NCBI RefSeq assembly: GCF_021869535.1
Contig: NW_026262593.1
Coordinates: 67,916,322-67,980,321, forward strand
Reading direction: 5' to 3'
Length of the DNA stretch: 64,000 nt
Source: Mytilus californianus
Taxonomy: Eukaryota; Mollusca; Bivalvia; Mytilida; Mytilidae
Shown: piece by piece, positions 38,409 through 53,500 of the stretch
How positions within the stretch are numbered: position 1 is the first letter of the stretch
How the letters are laid out: the number at the start of each line of letters is the position of its first letter
Notes under the pieces: model-generated
Database searches by the model: none
The model's input: the letters and a program-made list of their open reading frames with translations, nothing else
Told to the model about the DNA's origin: nothing
Made by a program: the position numbers and the translations under genes

Positions 38409-41400
38409 ATGTATTTTTTCTTAGGTTAGGTTCGGCCGTTTTCGGTATGTTGTCAATCAATATTCCTTAACCAGGATCTGTGCACTTAATTCAGTACTTA
38501 GCTGTTGTTTCTCAGTCCATTTGCTCTCTAAGGATATATAGGATATACCTGTTATTAGTGGATTCAAGGGCTAAAAACTCGATTATATCGTGCTTGGTCA
38601 TGTATTTTCTCTTTGGTAAGTTCGACCGTTTTCGGTATGTTGGTGCTGAGTAATCCTTAACCCAGATCAGTGCACTCTGTTCAATACTTAACTTTTGTTG
38701 CCTAGTATATTAGCTTTCTTGGGATATATAGGGTTTACCTGTTTTTAGGGGATTCACGGGTGCAAAACTCGATCATGTCGTGCTTGGTCATATGTATTTT
38801 TTCTTAGGTTTGGTTTGGCCGTTTTCGGTATGTTGTCAATCAATAATCCTTAACCCGGATCTGTGCACTTTATTTAGTACTTAACTTTTGTTTATTAGTC
38901 CATTTGCTTTTTTAGGATATATAGGATATACCTGTTTTTAGTGGATTCAAGGGCTAAAAACTCGATTATATCGTGCTTGGTGATGTATTTTTTCTTTGGT
39001 AAGTTCGACCGCTTTCGGTATGTTGGTGCTCAGTAATCCATAACCCAGATTAGTGCAATCTGTTCAATACTTATCTTTGGTTGCCCAGTATATTAGTTTT
39101 CTTGGGATATATAGGATATACTTGTTTCTAGAGGATTCATGGGGTTCAAAACTCTATCATATCGTGCTTCGTCATGTATTTTTTCTTAGGTTATGTTCGG
39201 CCGTTTTCGTTATGTTGTCAATCAATAATTCCTAACCCAGATCTGTGCACTTTATGCAGTACTTAATTTTTGTTGCCCATTCCATTTGCTTTCTTATGTT
39301 ATTCAGGATGTACCTGTTATTAGGGGATTCTAGGACTAAAACTCGATCATATCGTGATTGGTCATGTATTTTTTCTTTTGTAAGTTTGGTTGTTTTCGGT
39401 ATGTTGGCGCTCAGTTATCCTTAACCCGGATCAGTGCACTCTGTTCAAATAGTTAACTTTTGATGCCCAGTATATTAACTTTCTTGAGACATATAGGGTA
39501 TACCTGTTTTTAGAGGATTCAAGGGTTAAAAACTCGATCATATCGTGCTTGGTCATGTATTTTTTCTTAGGTTATGTTCAGCCGTTTTCGGTATGTTGTC
39601 AATCAATTATTCTTAACCAGGATCTGTGCACTTTAGTCACTACGTAACTTTCGTTGCCCATTCCGTTTGCTTTCTTATTTTATTCAGGATGTACCTGTTA
39701 TTAGGGGATTCTAGGGCTAAAAACTCGATCATATCGTGCTTGGTCATGTATTTTTTCTTTGGTAAGTTCGACCGTTTTCGGTATGTTGGCTCTCAGTAAT
39801 CCTCATTCCGGATCAGTGCACTCTATTCAATACTAAAATTTTGTTGCTCAGTATATTAGATGTCTTGAGATATATAGGGTATACCTGTTTTTAGAGGATT
39901 CAAGGGAGCAAAACTCGATCATATCGTGCTTGGTCATGTATTTTTTCTTAGGTTATGTTCGGCCGTTTTCGGTATGTTGTCAATCAATAATCCTTAACCT
40001 GGATCTGTGCACTTTATGCAGTGCTTAACGTTTGTTGCCCAGTCCATTTGCTTTCTTATGATATATAGGATATACCTGTTTTTAGGGGATTCAAGGGCTA
40101 AAAACTCGATCATATCGTGCATGGTCATGTATTTTTTCTTTGGTAAGTTTGGCTGTTTCTGGTATGTTGGCGCTCAGTTATCCTTAACCAGGAACTGTGC
40201 ACTCTTTTCAATACTTAACTTTTGTTGCCCAGTTTATCAGTTTTCTTGGGTTATAAAAAGTTTACCTGTTTTTAGAGGATTCAAGGGTTCAAAACTCGAT
40301 CATGTCGTTCTTTGTCATGTATTTACTCTTATGTTAGGTTCGGCCGTTTTCGGTATGTTGTCAATCAAGTATCCTTAACCCTGATCTGTGCACTTTATTC
40401 AGTACTTAACGTTTGTTGCCCAGTCCATTTGCTTTCTTAGGATATATAGGATATACCTGTTATAAGGGGATTCAAGGGCAAAAAACTCAATCTTATCGTG
40501 CTTGGTCATGTATTTTTTCTTTGGTAAGTTTGACCGTTTTCGGTATGTTTGCGCTCAGTTATCATTAACCCGGATCAGTGCACTCTGTTCAGTATTAAAC
40601 GTTTGTTGCCTAGTATATTAGCTTTCTTGGGATATATAGGGTATACCTGTTTTTAGAGAATTCAAGGGTTCAAAACACGATCATATCGTGCTTGGTCATG
40701 TATTTTTTCTTATGTTAGGTTCGACCGTTTTCGTTATGTTGTCAATCAATAATCCTTAACCCGGATCTGTGTACTTTATTCCGTACTTAACTTCTGCTGC
40801 CCCGTCCATTTGCTTTCTTAGGATATATTAGGATATATCTGTTATTAAAGGATTCAAGGGCTGAAAACTCGATCACATTGTGCTTGGACATGTATTATTT
40901 CTTTTTGAATTTTGGCCGTTTTCGATATGTTGGCGCTCAGTTCTCCTTAACCCGGACCAGTGCACTCTGTTCAATACTTAACATTTATTGCCCAGTATAT
41001 TATCTTTCTTGGGATATATAGGGTATATCCGTTTTTAGAGGATTCAAGGATTCAAAACTCGATCATATTGTACTTGGTCATGTATTTTTCTTAGGTTAGG
41101 TTCGGCCCTTTTCGGTATACTAGTATTGTCAATCAATAATCCCTAAACCGGATCTGTGCCCTTTATTCAGCACTTACCTTTTGTTGCCTAGTTCATTTGC
41201 TTTCTTAAGATATGTAGGACATACCTGTTATTAGAGGGTTCAAGGGCTAAAAACTCGATCATATCGTGATTGGTCATGTAATTTTTCTTTGGTAAGTTTT
41301 GCCGTTTTCGGTATGTTGGCGCTCAGTTATCCTTAACCCGGATCATTGCACTCTGTTCAATACTTAACTTTTGTGGCCCAGTATATTAGATTTCTTGGGA

Positions 41401-44400
41401 TATATAGGATATAACTGTTTTTAGATGATTCAAGGTTTCAAAACTCGATCACATCGTGCTTGGTCATGTATTTTTTCTTTGGTAAGTTGGCCGTTTTCGG
41501 TATGTTGGCGCTCAGTAATCCTTATTCAGGAACTGTGCACTTTATTCAGTACTTAACTTCTATTGCCCAGTCGATTTGCCTTCTTAAGATATATAGGATA
41601 TACCTGTCATTAGGGGATTCAAGAGCTGTAAACTCGATCATATCGTGCTTGGACATGTAATTTTTCTTTTGGAATTTTGGCGGTTTTCGATATGTTGGCG
41701 CTCGGTTATCCTTAACCCAGATCAGTGCACTCTGTTAAATCCTTTTCTTTTGTTGCCTTGTCCATTTGCTTTCTTCACGTATAGAGGATATGCCTGTTAT
41801 TAGGGTACTAAAGGTCTAAAAACTCGATCATATCGTGCTTGGTCGTGTATTTTTTCTTTGGTAAGTTTTGCCGTTTTCGGTATGTTGGTGCTCAGTAATC
41901 CTTAACCCGGATCAGTGCTTTCTGTTCAATACTAAACTTTTGTGGCCCAGTATAATAGATTTCTTGGGATATATAGGGTATACCTATTTTTAGAGGATTC
42001 AAGGGTTGAGAATTCGATCATATCGTGCTTGCCTATGTATTTTTTCTTAGGTTAGGTTCGGCCGTTATCGATATGTTGTCAATCAATAATCCTTAATCGG
42101 GATCTGTACACTTTATTCAGTAGATAACTTCTACTGTCCATTCCATTTGCTTTCTTAGGATATATATAGAGATTATATACCTGTTATTAAGGGATTCAAG
42201 GGCTAAAAACTCGATCATATCGTGCTTGGTCATGTATTTTTTCTTTGGTGAGTGACCGTTTTCGGTATGTTGGCGCTCAGTAATCCTTAACCCGGACCAG
42301 TGCACTCTGTTCAATACTTAACATATATTGCCCAGTATATTATCTTTCTTGGGATATATAGGGTATATCCGTTTTTTGATTATTCAAGGGTTCAAAACTC
42401 GATCATATTGTGCTTGGTCATGTATTTTTTCTTAGGTTAGGTTCAGCCGTTTTTGATATGTTGTCAATCAATATTCCTTAACCCGGATCTGTACACTTTA
42501 TTCAGTACTTAACTATTGTTGCCCACTTCATTTGCTTTATTAGGATATATAGGATATGCCTCTTATTAGGGTATTCCAGGGCTAAAAACTAGATCATATC
42601 ATGCTTGTTCATGTATTTTTTATTTGGTAAGTTCGACCGTTTTCGGTATGTTGGTGCTCAGTAATCCTTAACCCGGATCAGTGCACTCTATTCAATATTT
42701 TACTTTTTTTGCCCAGTATATTAGCTTTCAAGGGATATACCTGTTTTAAGAGGATTCACGGGTGCAAAACTCGATCATATTGTGCTTAGTCATGTATTTT
42801 TTCTTAGGTTAGGTTCGGCCGTTTTCGGTATGTTGTCAATCAATATTCCTTAACCAGGATCTGTGCACTTAATTCAGTACTTAGCTGTTGTTTCTCAGTC
42901 CATTTGCTCTCTAAGGATATATAGGATATACCTGTTATTAGTGGATTCAAGGGCTAAAAACTCGATTATATCGTGCTTGGTCATGTATTTTCTCTTTGGT
43001 AAGTTCGACCGTTTTCGGTATGTTGGTGCTGAGTAATCCTTAACCCAGATCAGTGCACTCTGTTCAATACTTAACTTTTGTTGCCTAGTATATTAGCTTT
43101 CTTGGGATATATAGGGTTTACCTGTTTTTAGGGGATTCACGGGTGCAAAACTCGATCATGTCGTGCTTGGTCATATGTATTTTTTCTTAGGTTTGGTTTG
43201 GCCGTTTTCGGTATGTTGTCAATCAATAATCCTTAACCCGGATCTGTGCACTTTATTTAGTACTTAACTTTTGTTTATTAGTCCATTTGCTTTTTTAGGA
43301 TATATAGGATATACCTGTTTTTAGTGGATTCAAGGGCTAAAAACTCGATTATATCGTGCTTGGTGATGTATTTTTTCTTTGGTAAGTTCGACCGCTTTCG
43401 GTATGTTGGTGCTCAGTAATCCATAACCCAGATCAGTGCAATCTGTTCAATACTTAACTTTGGTTGCCCAGTATATTAGTTTTCTTGGGATATATAGGAT
43501 ATAATTGTTTTTAGAGGATTCATGGGGTTCAAAACTCTATCATATCGTGCTTGGTCATGTATTTTTTCTAAGGTTATGTTCGGCCGTTTTCGTTATGTTG
43601 TCAATCAATAATTCCTAACCCAGATCTGTGCACTTTATGCAGTACTTAATTTTTGTTGCCCATTCCATTTGCTTTCTTATGTTATTCAGGATGTACCTGT
43701 TATTAGGGGATTCTAGGACTAAAAACTCGATCATATCGTGATTGGTCATGTATTTTTTCTTTGGTAAGTTTGGTTGTTTTCGGTATGTTGGCGCTCAGTT
43801 ATCCTTAACCCGGATCAGTGCACTCTGTTCAATAGTTAACTTTTGATGCCCAGTATATTAACTTTCTTGAGATATACAGGGTATACCTGTTTTTAGAGGA
43901 TTCAAGGGTTCAAAACTCGATCATATCGTGCTTGGTCATGTATTTGTTCTTAGATTATGTTCGGCCGTTTTCGGTATGTTGTCAATCAATAATTCTTAAC
44001 CCGGATCTGTGCACTTTAGTCACTACGTAACTTTCGTTGCCCATTCCGTTTGCTTTCTTATTTTATTCAGGATGTACCTGTTATTAGGGGATTCTAGGGC
44101 TAAAAACTCGATCATATCGTGCTTGGTCATGTATTTTTTATTTGGTAAGTTCGACCGTTTTCGGTATGTTGGTGCTCAGTAATCCTTAACCCGGATCAGT
44201 GCACTCTATTCAATATTTTACTTTTTTGCCCAGTATATTAGCTTTCAAGGGATATATACCTGTTTTAAGAGGATTCACGGGTGCAAAACTCGATCATATC
44301 GTGCTTAGTCATGTATTTTTTCTTAGGTTAGGTTCGGCCGTTTTCGGTATGTTGTCAATCAATATTCCTTAACCAGGATCTGTGCACTTAATTCAGTACT

Positions 44401-44500
44401 TAGCTGTTGTTTCTCAGTCCATTTGCTCTCTAAGGATATATAGGATATACCTGTTATTAGTGGATTCAAGGGCTAAAAACTCGATTATATCGTGCTTGGT
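38409..44500 (+). repeat. Large segmental duplication in satellite 2, copy 2
   Basis: This is the partner of 31.55-37.26 kb. Single-base and small indel differences separate the copies, for example GTGAGTTTGACCG near 35,007 against GTGAGTGACCG near 42,248. Parts of the block occur a third and fourth time further right: the 39.6-40.2 kb part returns about 4,945 bp later at 44.58-45.15 kb, and the 41,460 segment returns at 46,025 and 51,938. Confidence 0.82.
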
Positions 44501-47500
44501 CATGTATTTTTTCTTAGATTATGTTCGGCCGTTTTCGGTATGTTGTCAATCAATAATTCTTAACCCGGATCTGTGCACTTTAGTCACTACGTAACTTTCG
44601 TTGCCCATTCCGTTTGCTTTCTTATTTTATTCAGGATGTACCTGTTATTAGGGGATTCTAGGGCTAAAAACTCGATCATATCGTGCTTGGTCATGTATTT
44701 TTTCTTTGGTAAGTTCGACCGTTTTCGGTATGTTGGCTCTCAGTAATCCTCATTCCGGATCAGTGCACTCTATTCAATACTAAAATTTTGTTGCTCAGTA
44801 TATTAGATGTCTTGAGATATATAGGGTATACCTGTTTTTAGAGGATTCAAGGGAGCAAAACTCGATCATATCGTGCTTGGTCAGATATTTTTTTCGGTTA
44901 GGTTCGGCCGTTTTCGGTATGTTGTCAATCAATAATCCTTAACCTGGATCTGTGCACTTTATGCAGTGCTTAACGTTTGTTGCCCAGTCCATTTGCTTTC
45001 TTATGATATATAGGATATACCTGTTTTTAGGGGATTCAAGGGCTAAAAACTCGATCATATCGTGCATGGTCATGTATTTTTTCTTTGGTAAGTTTGGCTG
45101 TTTCTGGTATGTTGGCGCTCAGTTATCCTTAACCAGGAACTGTGCACTCTTTTCAATACTTAACTTTTGTTGCCTAGTATATTAGCTTTCTTGAGATATA
45201 TAGGGTATACCTGTTTTTAGAGAATTCAAGGGTTCAAAACACGATCATATCGTGCTTGGTCATGTATTTTTTCTTATGTTAGGTTCGGCCGTTTTCGTTA
45301 TGTTGTCAATCAATAATCCTTAACCCGGATCTGTGCACTTTATTCCGTACTTAACTTCTGCTGCCCTGTCCATTTGCTTTCTTAGGATATATATAGGATA
45401 TACCTGTTATTAAAGGATTCAAGGGCTGAAAACTCGATCACATCGTGCTTGGACATGTATTATTTCTTTTGGAATTTTGGCCGTTTTCGATATGTTGGCG
45501 CTCAGTTCTCCTTAACCCGGACCAGTGCACTCTGTTCAATACATAACATTTATTTCCCAGTATATTATCTTTCTTGGGATATATAGGGTATATCCGTTTT
45601 TAGAGGATTCAAGGGTTCAAAACTCGATCATATTGTACTTGGTCATGTATTTTTCTTAGGTTAGGTTCGGCCCTTTTCGGTATATTAGTATTGTCAATCA
45701 ATAATCCCTAAACCGGATCTGTGCCCTTTATTCAGCACTTACCTTTTGTTGCCTAGTTCATTTGCTTTCTTAAGATATGTAGGACATACCTGTTATTAGA
45801 GGGTTCAAGGGCTAAAAACTCGATAATATCGTGATTGGTCATGTAATTTTTCTTTGGTAAGTTTTGCCGTTTTCGGTATGTTGGCGCTCAGTTATCCTTA
45901 ACCCGGATCATTGCACTCTGTTCAATACTTAACTTTTGTGGCCCAGTATATTAGATTTCTTGGGATATATAGGATATAACTGTTTTTAGATGATTCAAGG
46001 TTTCAAAACTCGATCACATCGTGCTTGGTCATGTATTTTTTCTTTGGTAAGTTGGCCGTTTTCGGTATGTTGGCGCTCAGTAATCCTTATTCAGGAACTG
46101 TGCACTTTATTCAGTACTTAACTTCTATTGCCCAGTCGATTTGCCTTCTTAGGATATATAGGATATACCTGTCATTAGGGGATTCAAGAGCTGTAAACTC
46201 GATCATATCGTGCTTGGACATGTAATTTTTGTTTTGGAATTTTGACGGTTTTCGATATGTTGGCGCTCGGTTATCCTTAACCGAGATCAGTGCACTCTGT
46301 TAAATCCTTTACTTTTGTTGCCTTGTCCATTTGCTTTCTTCACGTATAGAGGATATGCCTGTTATTAGGGTACTAAAGGTCTAAAAACTCGGTCATATCG
46401 TGCTTGGTCGTGTAATTTTTCTTTGGTAAGTTTTGCCGTTTTCGGTATGTTGGTGCTCAGTAATCCTTAACCCGGATCAGTGCAGTCTGTTCAATACTAA
46501 ACTTTTGTGGCCCAGTATATTAGATTTCTTGGGATATATAGGGTATACCTGTTTTTAGAGGATTCAAGGGTTGAGAATTCGATCATATCGTGCTTGCCCA
46601 TGTAGTTTTTCTTAGGTTAGATTCGGCTGTTATCGATATGTTGTCAATCAATAATCCTTAATCGGGATCTGTACACTTTATTCAGTAGATAACTTCTACT
46701 GTCCATTCCATTTGCTTTCTTAGGATATATATAGAGATTATATACCTGTTATTAAGGGATTCAAGGGCTAAAAACTCGATCATATCGTGCTTGGTCATGT
46801 ATTTTTTCTTAGGTTAGGTTCAGCCGTTTTCGATATGTTGGCGCTCAGTAATCCTTAACCCGGACCAGTGCACTCTGTTCAATACTTAACATTTATTGCC
46901 CAGTATATTATCTTTCTTGGGATATATAGGGTATATCCGTTTTTTGAGGATTCAAGGGTTCAAAACTCGATCATATTGTGCTTGGTCATGTATTTTTTCT
47001 TAGGTTAGGTTCAGCCGTTTTCGATATGTTGTCAATCAATATTCCTTAACCCGGATCTGTACACTTTATTCAGTACTTAACTATTGTTGCCCATTTCATT
47101 TGCTTTATTAGGATATATAGGATATACATGTTATTAGGGGATTCAAGGTCTAAAAACTCAATCATATCGTGCTTGGTCAGGTATTTTTTCTTAGGTTATG
47201 TTCGGCGATTTTCGGTATGTTGTCAGTCAATTTTCCTTAACCCGGATCTGTGCAATTTATTCAGTGCTTAACTTTTGTTGCCGAATCCATTTGCTGTCTT
47301 ATGATATATAGGATATACCTGTTATTAGGGTATTCCAGGGCTAAAAACTCGATCATATCATGCTTGTTCATGTATTTTTTATTTGGTAAGTTCGACCGTT
47401 TTCGGTATGTTGGTGCTCAGTAATCCTTAACCCGGATCAGTGCACTCTATTCAATATTTTACTTTTTTTGCCCAGTATATTAGCTTTCAAGGGATATATA

Positions 47501-50500
47501 CCTGTTTTAAGAGGATTCACGGGTGCAAAACTCGATCATATCGTGCTTAGTCATGTATTTTTTCTTAGGTTAGGTTCGGCCGTTTTCGGTATGTTGTCAA
47601 TCAATATTCCTTAACCAGGATCTGTGCACTTAATTCAGTACTTAGCTGTTGTTTCTCAGTCCATTTGCTCTCTAAGGATATATAGGATATACCTGTTATT
47701 AGTGGATTCAAGGGCTAAAAACTCGATCATATCGTGCATGGTCATGTATTTTTTCTTTGGTTAGTTTGGCTGTTTCCGGTATGTTGGCGCTCAGTTATCC
47801 TTAACCAGGAACTGTGCACTCTTTTCAATACTTAACTTTTGTTGCCCAGTATATCAGTTTTCTTGGGTTATAAAGAGTTTACCTGTTTTTAGAGGATTCA
47901 AGGGTTCAAAACTCGATCATGTCGTTCTTTGTCATGTATTTACTCTGATGTTAGGTTCGGCCGTTTTCGGTATGTTGTCAATCAAGTATCATTAACCCTG
48001 ATCTGTGCACTTTATTCAGTACTTAACGTTTGTTGCCCAGTCCATTTGCTAACTTAGGATATATAGGATATACCTGTTATAAGGGGATTCAAGGGCAAAA
48101 AACTCAATTTTATCGTGCTTGGTCATGTATTTTTTCTTTGGTAAGTTTGACCGTTTTCGGTATGTTTGCGCTCAGTTATCATTAACCCGGATCAGTGCAC
48201 TCTGTTCAGTATTAAACGTTTGTTGCCTAGTATATTAGCTTTCTTGAGATATATAGGGTATACCTGTTTTTAGAGAATTCAAGGGTTCAAAACACGATCA
48301 TATCGTGCTTGGTCATGTATTTTTTCTTATGTTAGGTTCGGCCGTTTTCGTTATGTTGTCAATCAATAATCCTTAACCCGGATCTGTGCACTTTATTCCG
48401 TACTTAACTTCTGCTGCCCCGTCCATTTGCTTTCTTAGAATATTTATAGGATATACCTGTTATTAAAGGATTCAAGGGCTGAAAACTCGATCACATCGTG
48501 CTTGGACATGTATTATTTCTTTTGGAATTTTGGCCGTTTTCGATATGTTGGCGCTCAGTTCTCCTTAACCCGGACCAGTGCACTCTGTGCAATACTTACC
48601 ATTTATTGCCCAGTATATTATCTTTCTTGGGATATATAGGGTATATCCGTTTTTAGAGGATTCAAGGGTTCAAAACTCGATCATATTGTACTTGGTCATG
48701 TATTTTTCTTAGGTTAGGTTCGGCCCTTTTCGGTATACTAGTATTGTCAATCAATAATCCCTAAACCGGATCTGTGCCCTTTATTCAGCACTTACCTTTT
48801 GTTGCCTAGTTCATTTGCTTTCTTAAGATAAGTAGGACATACCTGTTATTAGAGGGTTCAAGGGCTAAAAACTCGATCATATCGTGATTGGTCATGTAAT
48901 TTTTCTTTGGTAAGTTTTGCCGTTTTCGGTATGTTGGCGCTCAGTTATCCTTAACCCGGATCATTTCACTCTGTTCAATACTTAACGTTTGTGACCCAGT
49001 ATATTAGATTTCTTGGGATATATAGGATATAACTGTTTTTAGATGATTCAAGGTTTCAAAACTCGATCACATCGTGCTTGGTCATGTATTTTTTCTTTGG
49101 TAAGTTTGGTTGTTTTCGGTATGTTGGCGCTCAGTTATCCTTAACCCGGATCAGTGCACTCTGTTCAATAGTTAACTTTTGATGCCCAGTATATTAACTT
49201 TCTTGAGATATACAGGGTATACCTGTTTTTAGAGGATTCAAGGGTTCAAAACTCGATCATATCGTGCTTGGTCATGTATTTTTTCTTATGTTATGTTCGG
49301 CCGTTTTCGGTATGTTGTCAATCAATAATTCTTAACCCGGATCTGTGCACTTTAGTCACTACGTAACTTTCGTTGCCCATTCCGTTTGCTTTCTTATTTT
49401 ATTCAGGATGTACCTGTTATTAGGGGATTCTAGGGCTAAAAACTCGATCATATCGTGCTTGGTCATGTATTTTTTATTTGGTAAGTTCGACCGTTTTCGG
49501 TATGTTGGTGCTCAGTAATCCTTAACCCGGATCAGTGCACTCTATTCAATATTTTACTTTTTTTGCCCAGTATATGAGCATTTAAGGGATATATACCTGT
49601 TTTAAGAGGATTCACGGGTGCAAAACTCGATCATATCGTGCTTAGTCATGTATTTTTTCTTAGGTTAGGTTCGGCCGATTTCGGTATGTTGTCAATCAAT
49701 ATTCCTTAACCAGGATCTGTGCACTTAATTCAGTACTTAGCTGTTGTTTCTCAGTCCATTTGCTCTCTAAGGATATATAGGATATACCTGTTATTAGTGG
49801 ATTCAAGGGCTAAAAACTCGAATATATCGTGCTTGGTCATGTATTTTCTCTTTGGTAAGTTCGACCGTTTTCGGTATGTTGGTGCTGAGTAATCCTTAAC
49901 CCAGATCAGTGCACTCTGTTCAATACTTAACTTTTGTTGCCCAGTATATTAGCTTTCTTGGTATATATAGGGTTTACCTGTTTTTAGGGGATTCACGGGT
50001 GCAAAACTCGATCATGTCGTGCTTGGTCATATGTATTTTTTCTTAGGTTTGGTTTGGCCGTTTTCGGTATGTTGTCAATCAATAATCATTAACCCGGATC
50101 TGTGCACTTTATTTAGTACTTAACTTTTGTTTATTAGTCCATTTGCTTTTTTAGGATATATAGGATATACCTGTTTTTAGTGGATTCAAGGGCTAAAAAC
50201 TCGATTATATCGTGCTTGGTGATGTATTTTTTCTTTGGTAAGTTCGACCGCTTTCGGTATGTTGGTGCTCAGTAATCCATAACCCAGATCAGTGCAATCT
50301 GTTCAAAACTTAACTTTGGTTGCCCAGTATATTAGTTTTCTTGGGATATATAGGATATACTTGTTTTTAGATGATTCATGGGGTTCAAAACTCTATCATA
50401 TCGTGCTTGGTCATGTATTTTTTCTAAGGTTATGTTCGGCCGTTTTCGGTATGTTGTCAATCCTAACCCAGATCTGTGCATTTTATGCAGTACTTAATTT

Positions 50501-53500
50501 TTGTTGCCCATTCCATTTGCTTTCTTATGTTATTCAGGATGTACCTGTTATTAGGGGATTCTAGGACTAAAAACTCGATCATATCGTGCTTGGTAATGTA
50601 TTTTTTCTTTGGTAAGTTTGGTTGTTTTCGGTAAGTTAGCGCTCAGTTATCCTTAACCCGGATCAGTGCACTCTGTTCAATAGTTAACTTTTGATGCCCA
50701 GTATATTAACTTTCTTGAGATATACAGAGTATACCTGTTTTTAGAGCATTCAAGGGTTCAAAACTCGATCATGTCGTTCTTTGTCATGTATTTACTCTTA
50801 TGTTAGGTTCGGCCGTTTTCGGTATGTTGTCAATCAAGTATCCTTAACCCTACTCTGTGCACTTTATTCAGTACTTAACTTTTGTTGCCCAGTCCATTTG
50901 CTTTCTTAGGATATATAGGATATACCTGTTATAAGGGGATTCAAGGGCAAAAAACTCAATCTTATCGTGCTTGGTCATGTATTTTTTCTTTGGTAAGTTT
51001 GACCGTTTTCGGTATGTTTGCGCTCAGTTATCATTAACCCGGATCAGTGCACTCTGTTCAGTATTAAACGTTTGTTGCCTAGTATATTAGCTTTCAAGGG
51101 ATATATAGGGTATACCTGTTTTTAGAGAATTCAAGGGTTCAAAACACGATCATATCGTGCTTGGTCATGTATTTTTTCTTATGTTAGGTTCGGCCGTTTT
51201 CGTTATGTTGTCAATCAATAATCCTTAACCCGGATCTGTGCACTTTATTCCGTACTTAACTTCTGCTGCCCTGTCCATTTGCTTTCTTAGGATATATATA
51301 GGATATACCTGTTATTAAAGGATTCAAGGGCTGAAAACTCGATCACATCGTGCTTGGACATGTATTATTTCTTTTGGAATTTTGGAATTTTGGCCGTTTT
51401 CGATATGTTTGCGCTCAGTTCTCCTGAACCCGGACCAGTGCACTCTGTTCAATACTTAACATTTATTGCCCAGTATATTATCTTTCTTGGGATATATAGG
51501 GTATATCCGTTTTTAGAGGATTCAAGGGTTCAAAACTCGATTATATTGTACTTGGTCATGTATTTTTCTTAGGTTATGTTCGGCCCTTTTCGGTATACTA
51601 GTATTGTCAATCAATAATCCCTAAACCGGATCTGTGCCCTTTATTCAGCACTTACCTTTTGTTGCCTAGTTCATTTGCTTTCTTAAGATATGTAGGACAT
51701 ACCTGTTATTAGAGGGTTCAAGGGCTAAAAACTCGATCATATCGTGATTGGTCATGTAATTTTTCTTTGGTAAGTTTTGCCGTTTTCGGTATGTTGGCGC
51801 TCAGTTATCCTTAAACCGGATCATTGCACTCTGTTCAATACTTAACTTTTGTGGCCCAGTATATTAGATTTCTTGGGATATATAGGATATAACTGTTTTT
51901 AGATGATTCAAGGTTTCAAAACTCGATCACATCGTGCTTGGTCATGTATTTTTTCTTTGGTAAGTTGGCCGTTTTCGGTATGTTGGCGCTCAGTAATCCT
52001 TATTCAGGAACTGTGCACTTTATTCAGTACTTAACTTCTATTGCCCAGTCGATTTGCCTTCTTAGGATATATAGGATATACCTGTCATTAGGGGATTCAA
52101 GAGCTGTAAACTCGATCATATCGTGCTTGGACATGTAATTTTTCTTTTGGAATTTTGGTGGTTTTCGATATGTTGGCGCTCGGTTATCCTTAACCCAGAT
52201 CAGTGCACTCTGTTAAATCCTTTACTTTTGTTGCCTTGTCCATTTGCTTTCTTCACGTATAGAGGATATGCCTGTTATTAGGGTACTAAAGGTCTAAAAA
52301 CTCGATCATATCGTGCTTGGTCGTGTATTTTTTCTTTGGTAAGTTTTGCCGTTTTCGGTATGTTGGTGCTCAGTAATCCTTAAACCCGGATCAGTGCAGT
52401 CTGTTCAATACTAAACTTTTGTGGCCCAGTATATTAGATTTCTTGGGATATATAGGGTATACCTGTTTTTAGAGGATTCAAGGGTTGAGAATTCGATCAT
52501 ATCGTGCTTGCCCATGTATTTTTTCTTAGGTCAGGTTCGGCCGTTATCGATATGTTGTCAATCAATAATCCTTAATCGGGATCTGTACACTTTATTCAGT
52601 AGATAACTTCTACTGTCCATTCCATTGGCTTTCTTAGGATATATATAGAGATTATATACCTGTTATTAAGGGATTCAAGGGCTAAAAACTCGATCATATC
52701 GTGCTTGGTCATGTATTTTTTCTTTTGTGAGTTTGACCGTTTTCGGTATGTTGGCGCTCAGTAATCCTTAACCCGGACCAGTGCACTCTGTTCAATACTT
52801 AACATTTATTGCCCAGTATATTATCTTTCTTGGGATATATAGGGTATATCCGTTTTTTGAGGATTCAAGGGTTCAAAACTCGATCATATTGTGCTTGGTC
52901 ATGTATTTTTTCTTAGGTTAGGTTCAACCGTTTTCGATATGTTGTCAATCAATATTCCTTAACCCGGATCTGTACACTTTATTCAGTACTTAAATATTGT
53001 TGCCCATTTCATTTGCTTTATTAGGATATATAGGATATACATGTTACTAGGGGATTCAAGGTCTAAAAACTCAATCATATCGTGCTTGGTCAGGTATTTT
53101 TTCTTAGGTTATGTTCGGCGATTTTCGGTATGTTGTCAGTCAATTTTCCTTAACCCGGATCTGTGCAATTTATTCAGTGCTTAACTTTTGTTGCCGAATC
53201 CATTTGCTGTCTTAGGATATATAGGATATACCTGTTATTAGGGTATTTTAGGGCTAAAAACTAGATCATATCATGCTTGTTCATGTATTTTTTTATTTGG
53301 TAAGTTCGACCGTTTTCGGTATGTTGGTGCTCAGTAATCCTTAACCCGGATCAGTGCACTCTATTCAATATTTTACTTTTTTTGCCCAGTATATTAGCTT
53401 TCAAGGGATATATACCTGTTTTAAGAGGATTCACGGGTGCAAAACTCGATCATATCGTGCTTAGTCATGTATTTTTTCTTAGGTTTGGTTTGGCCGTTTT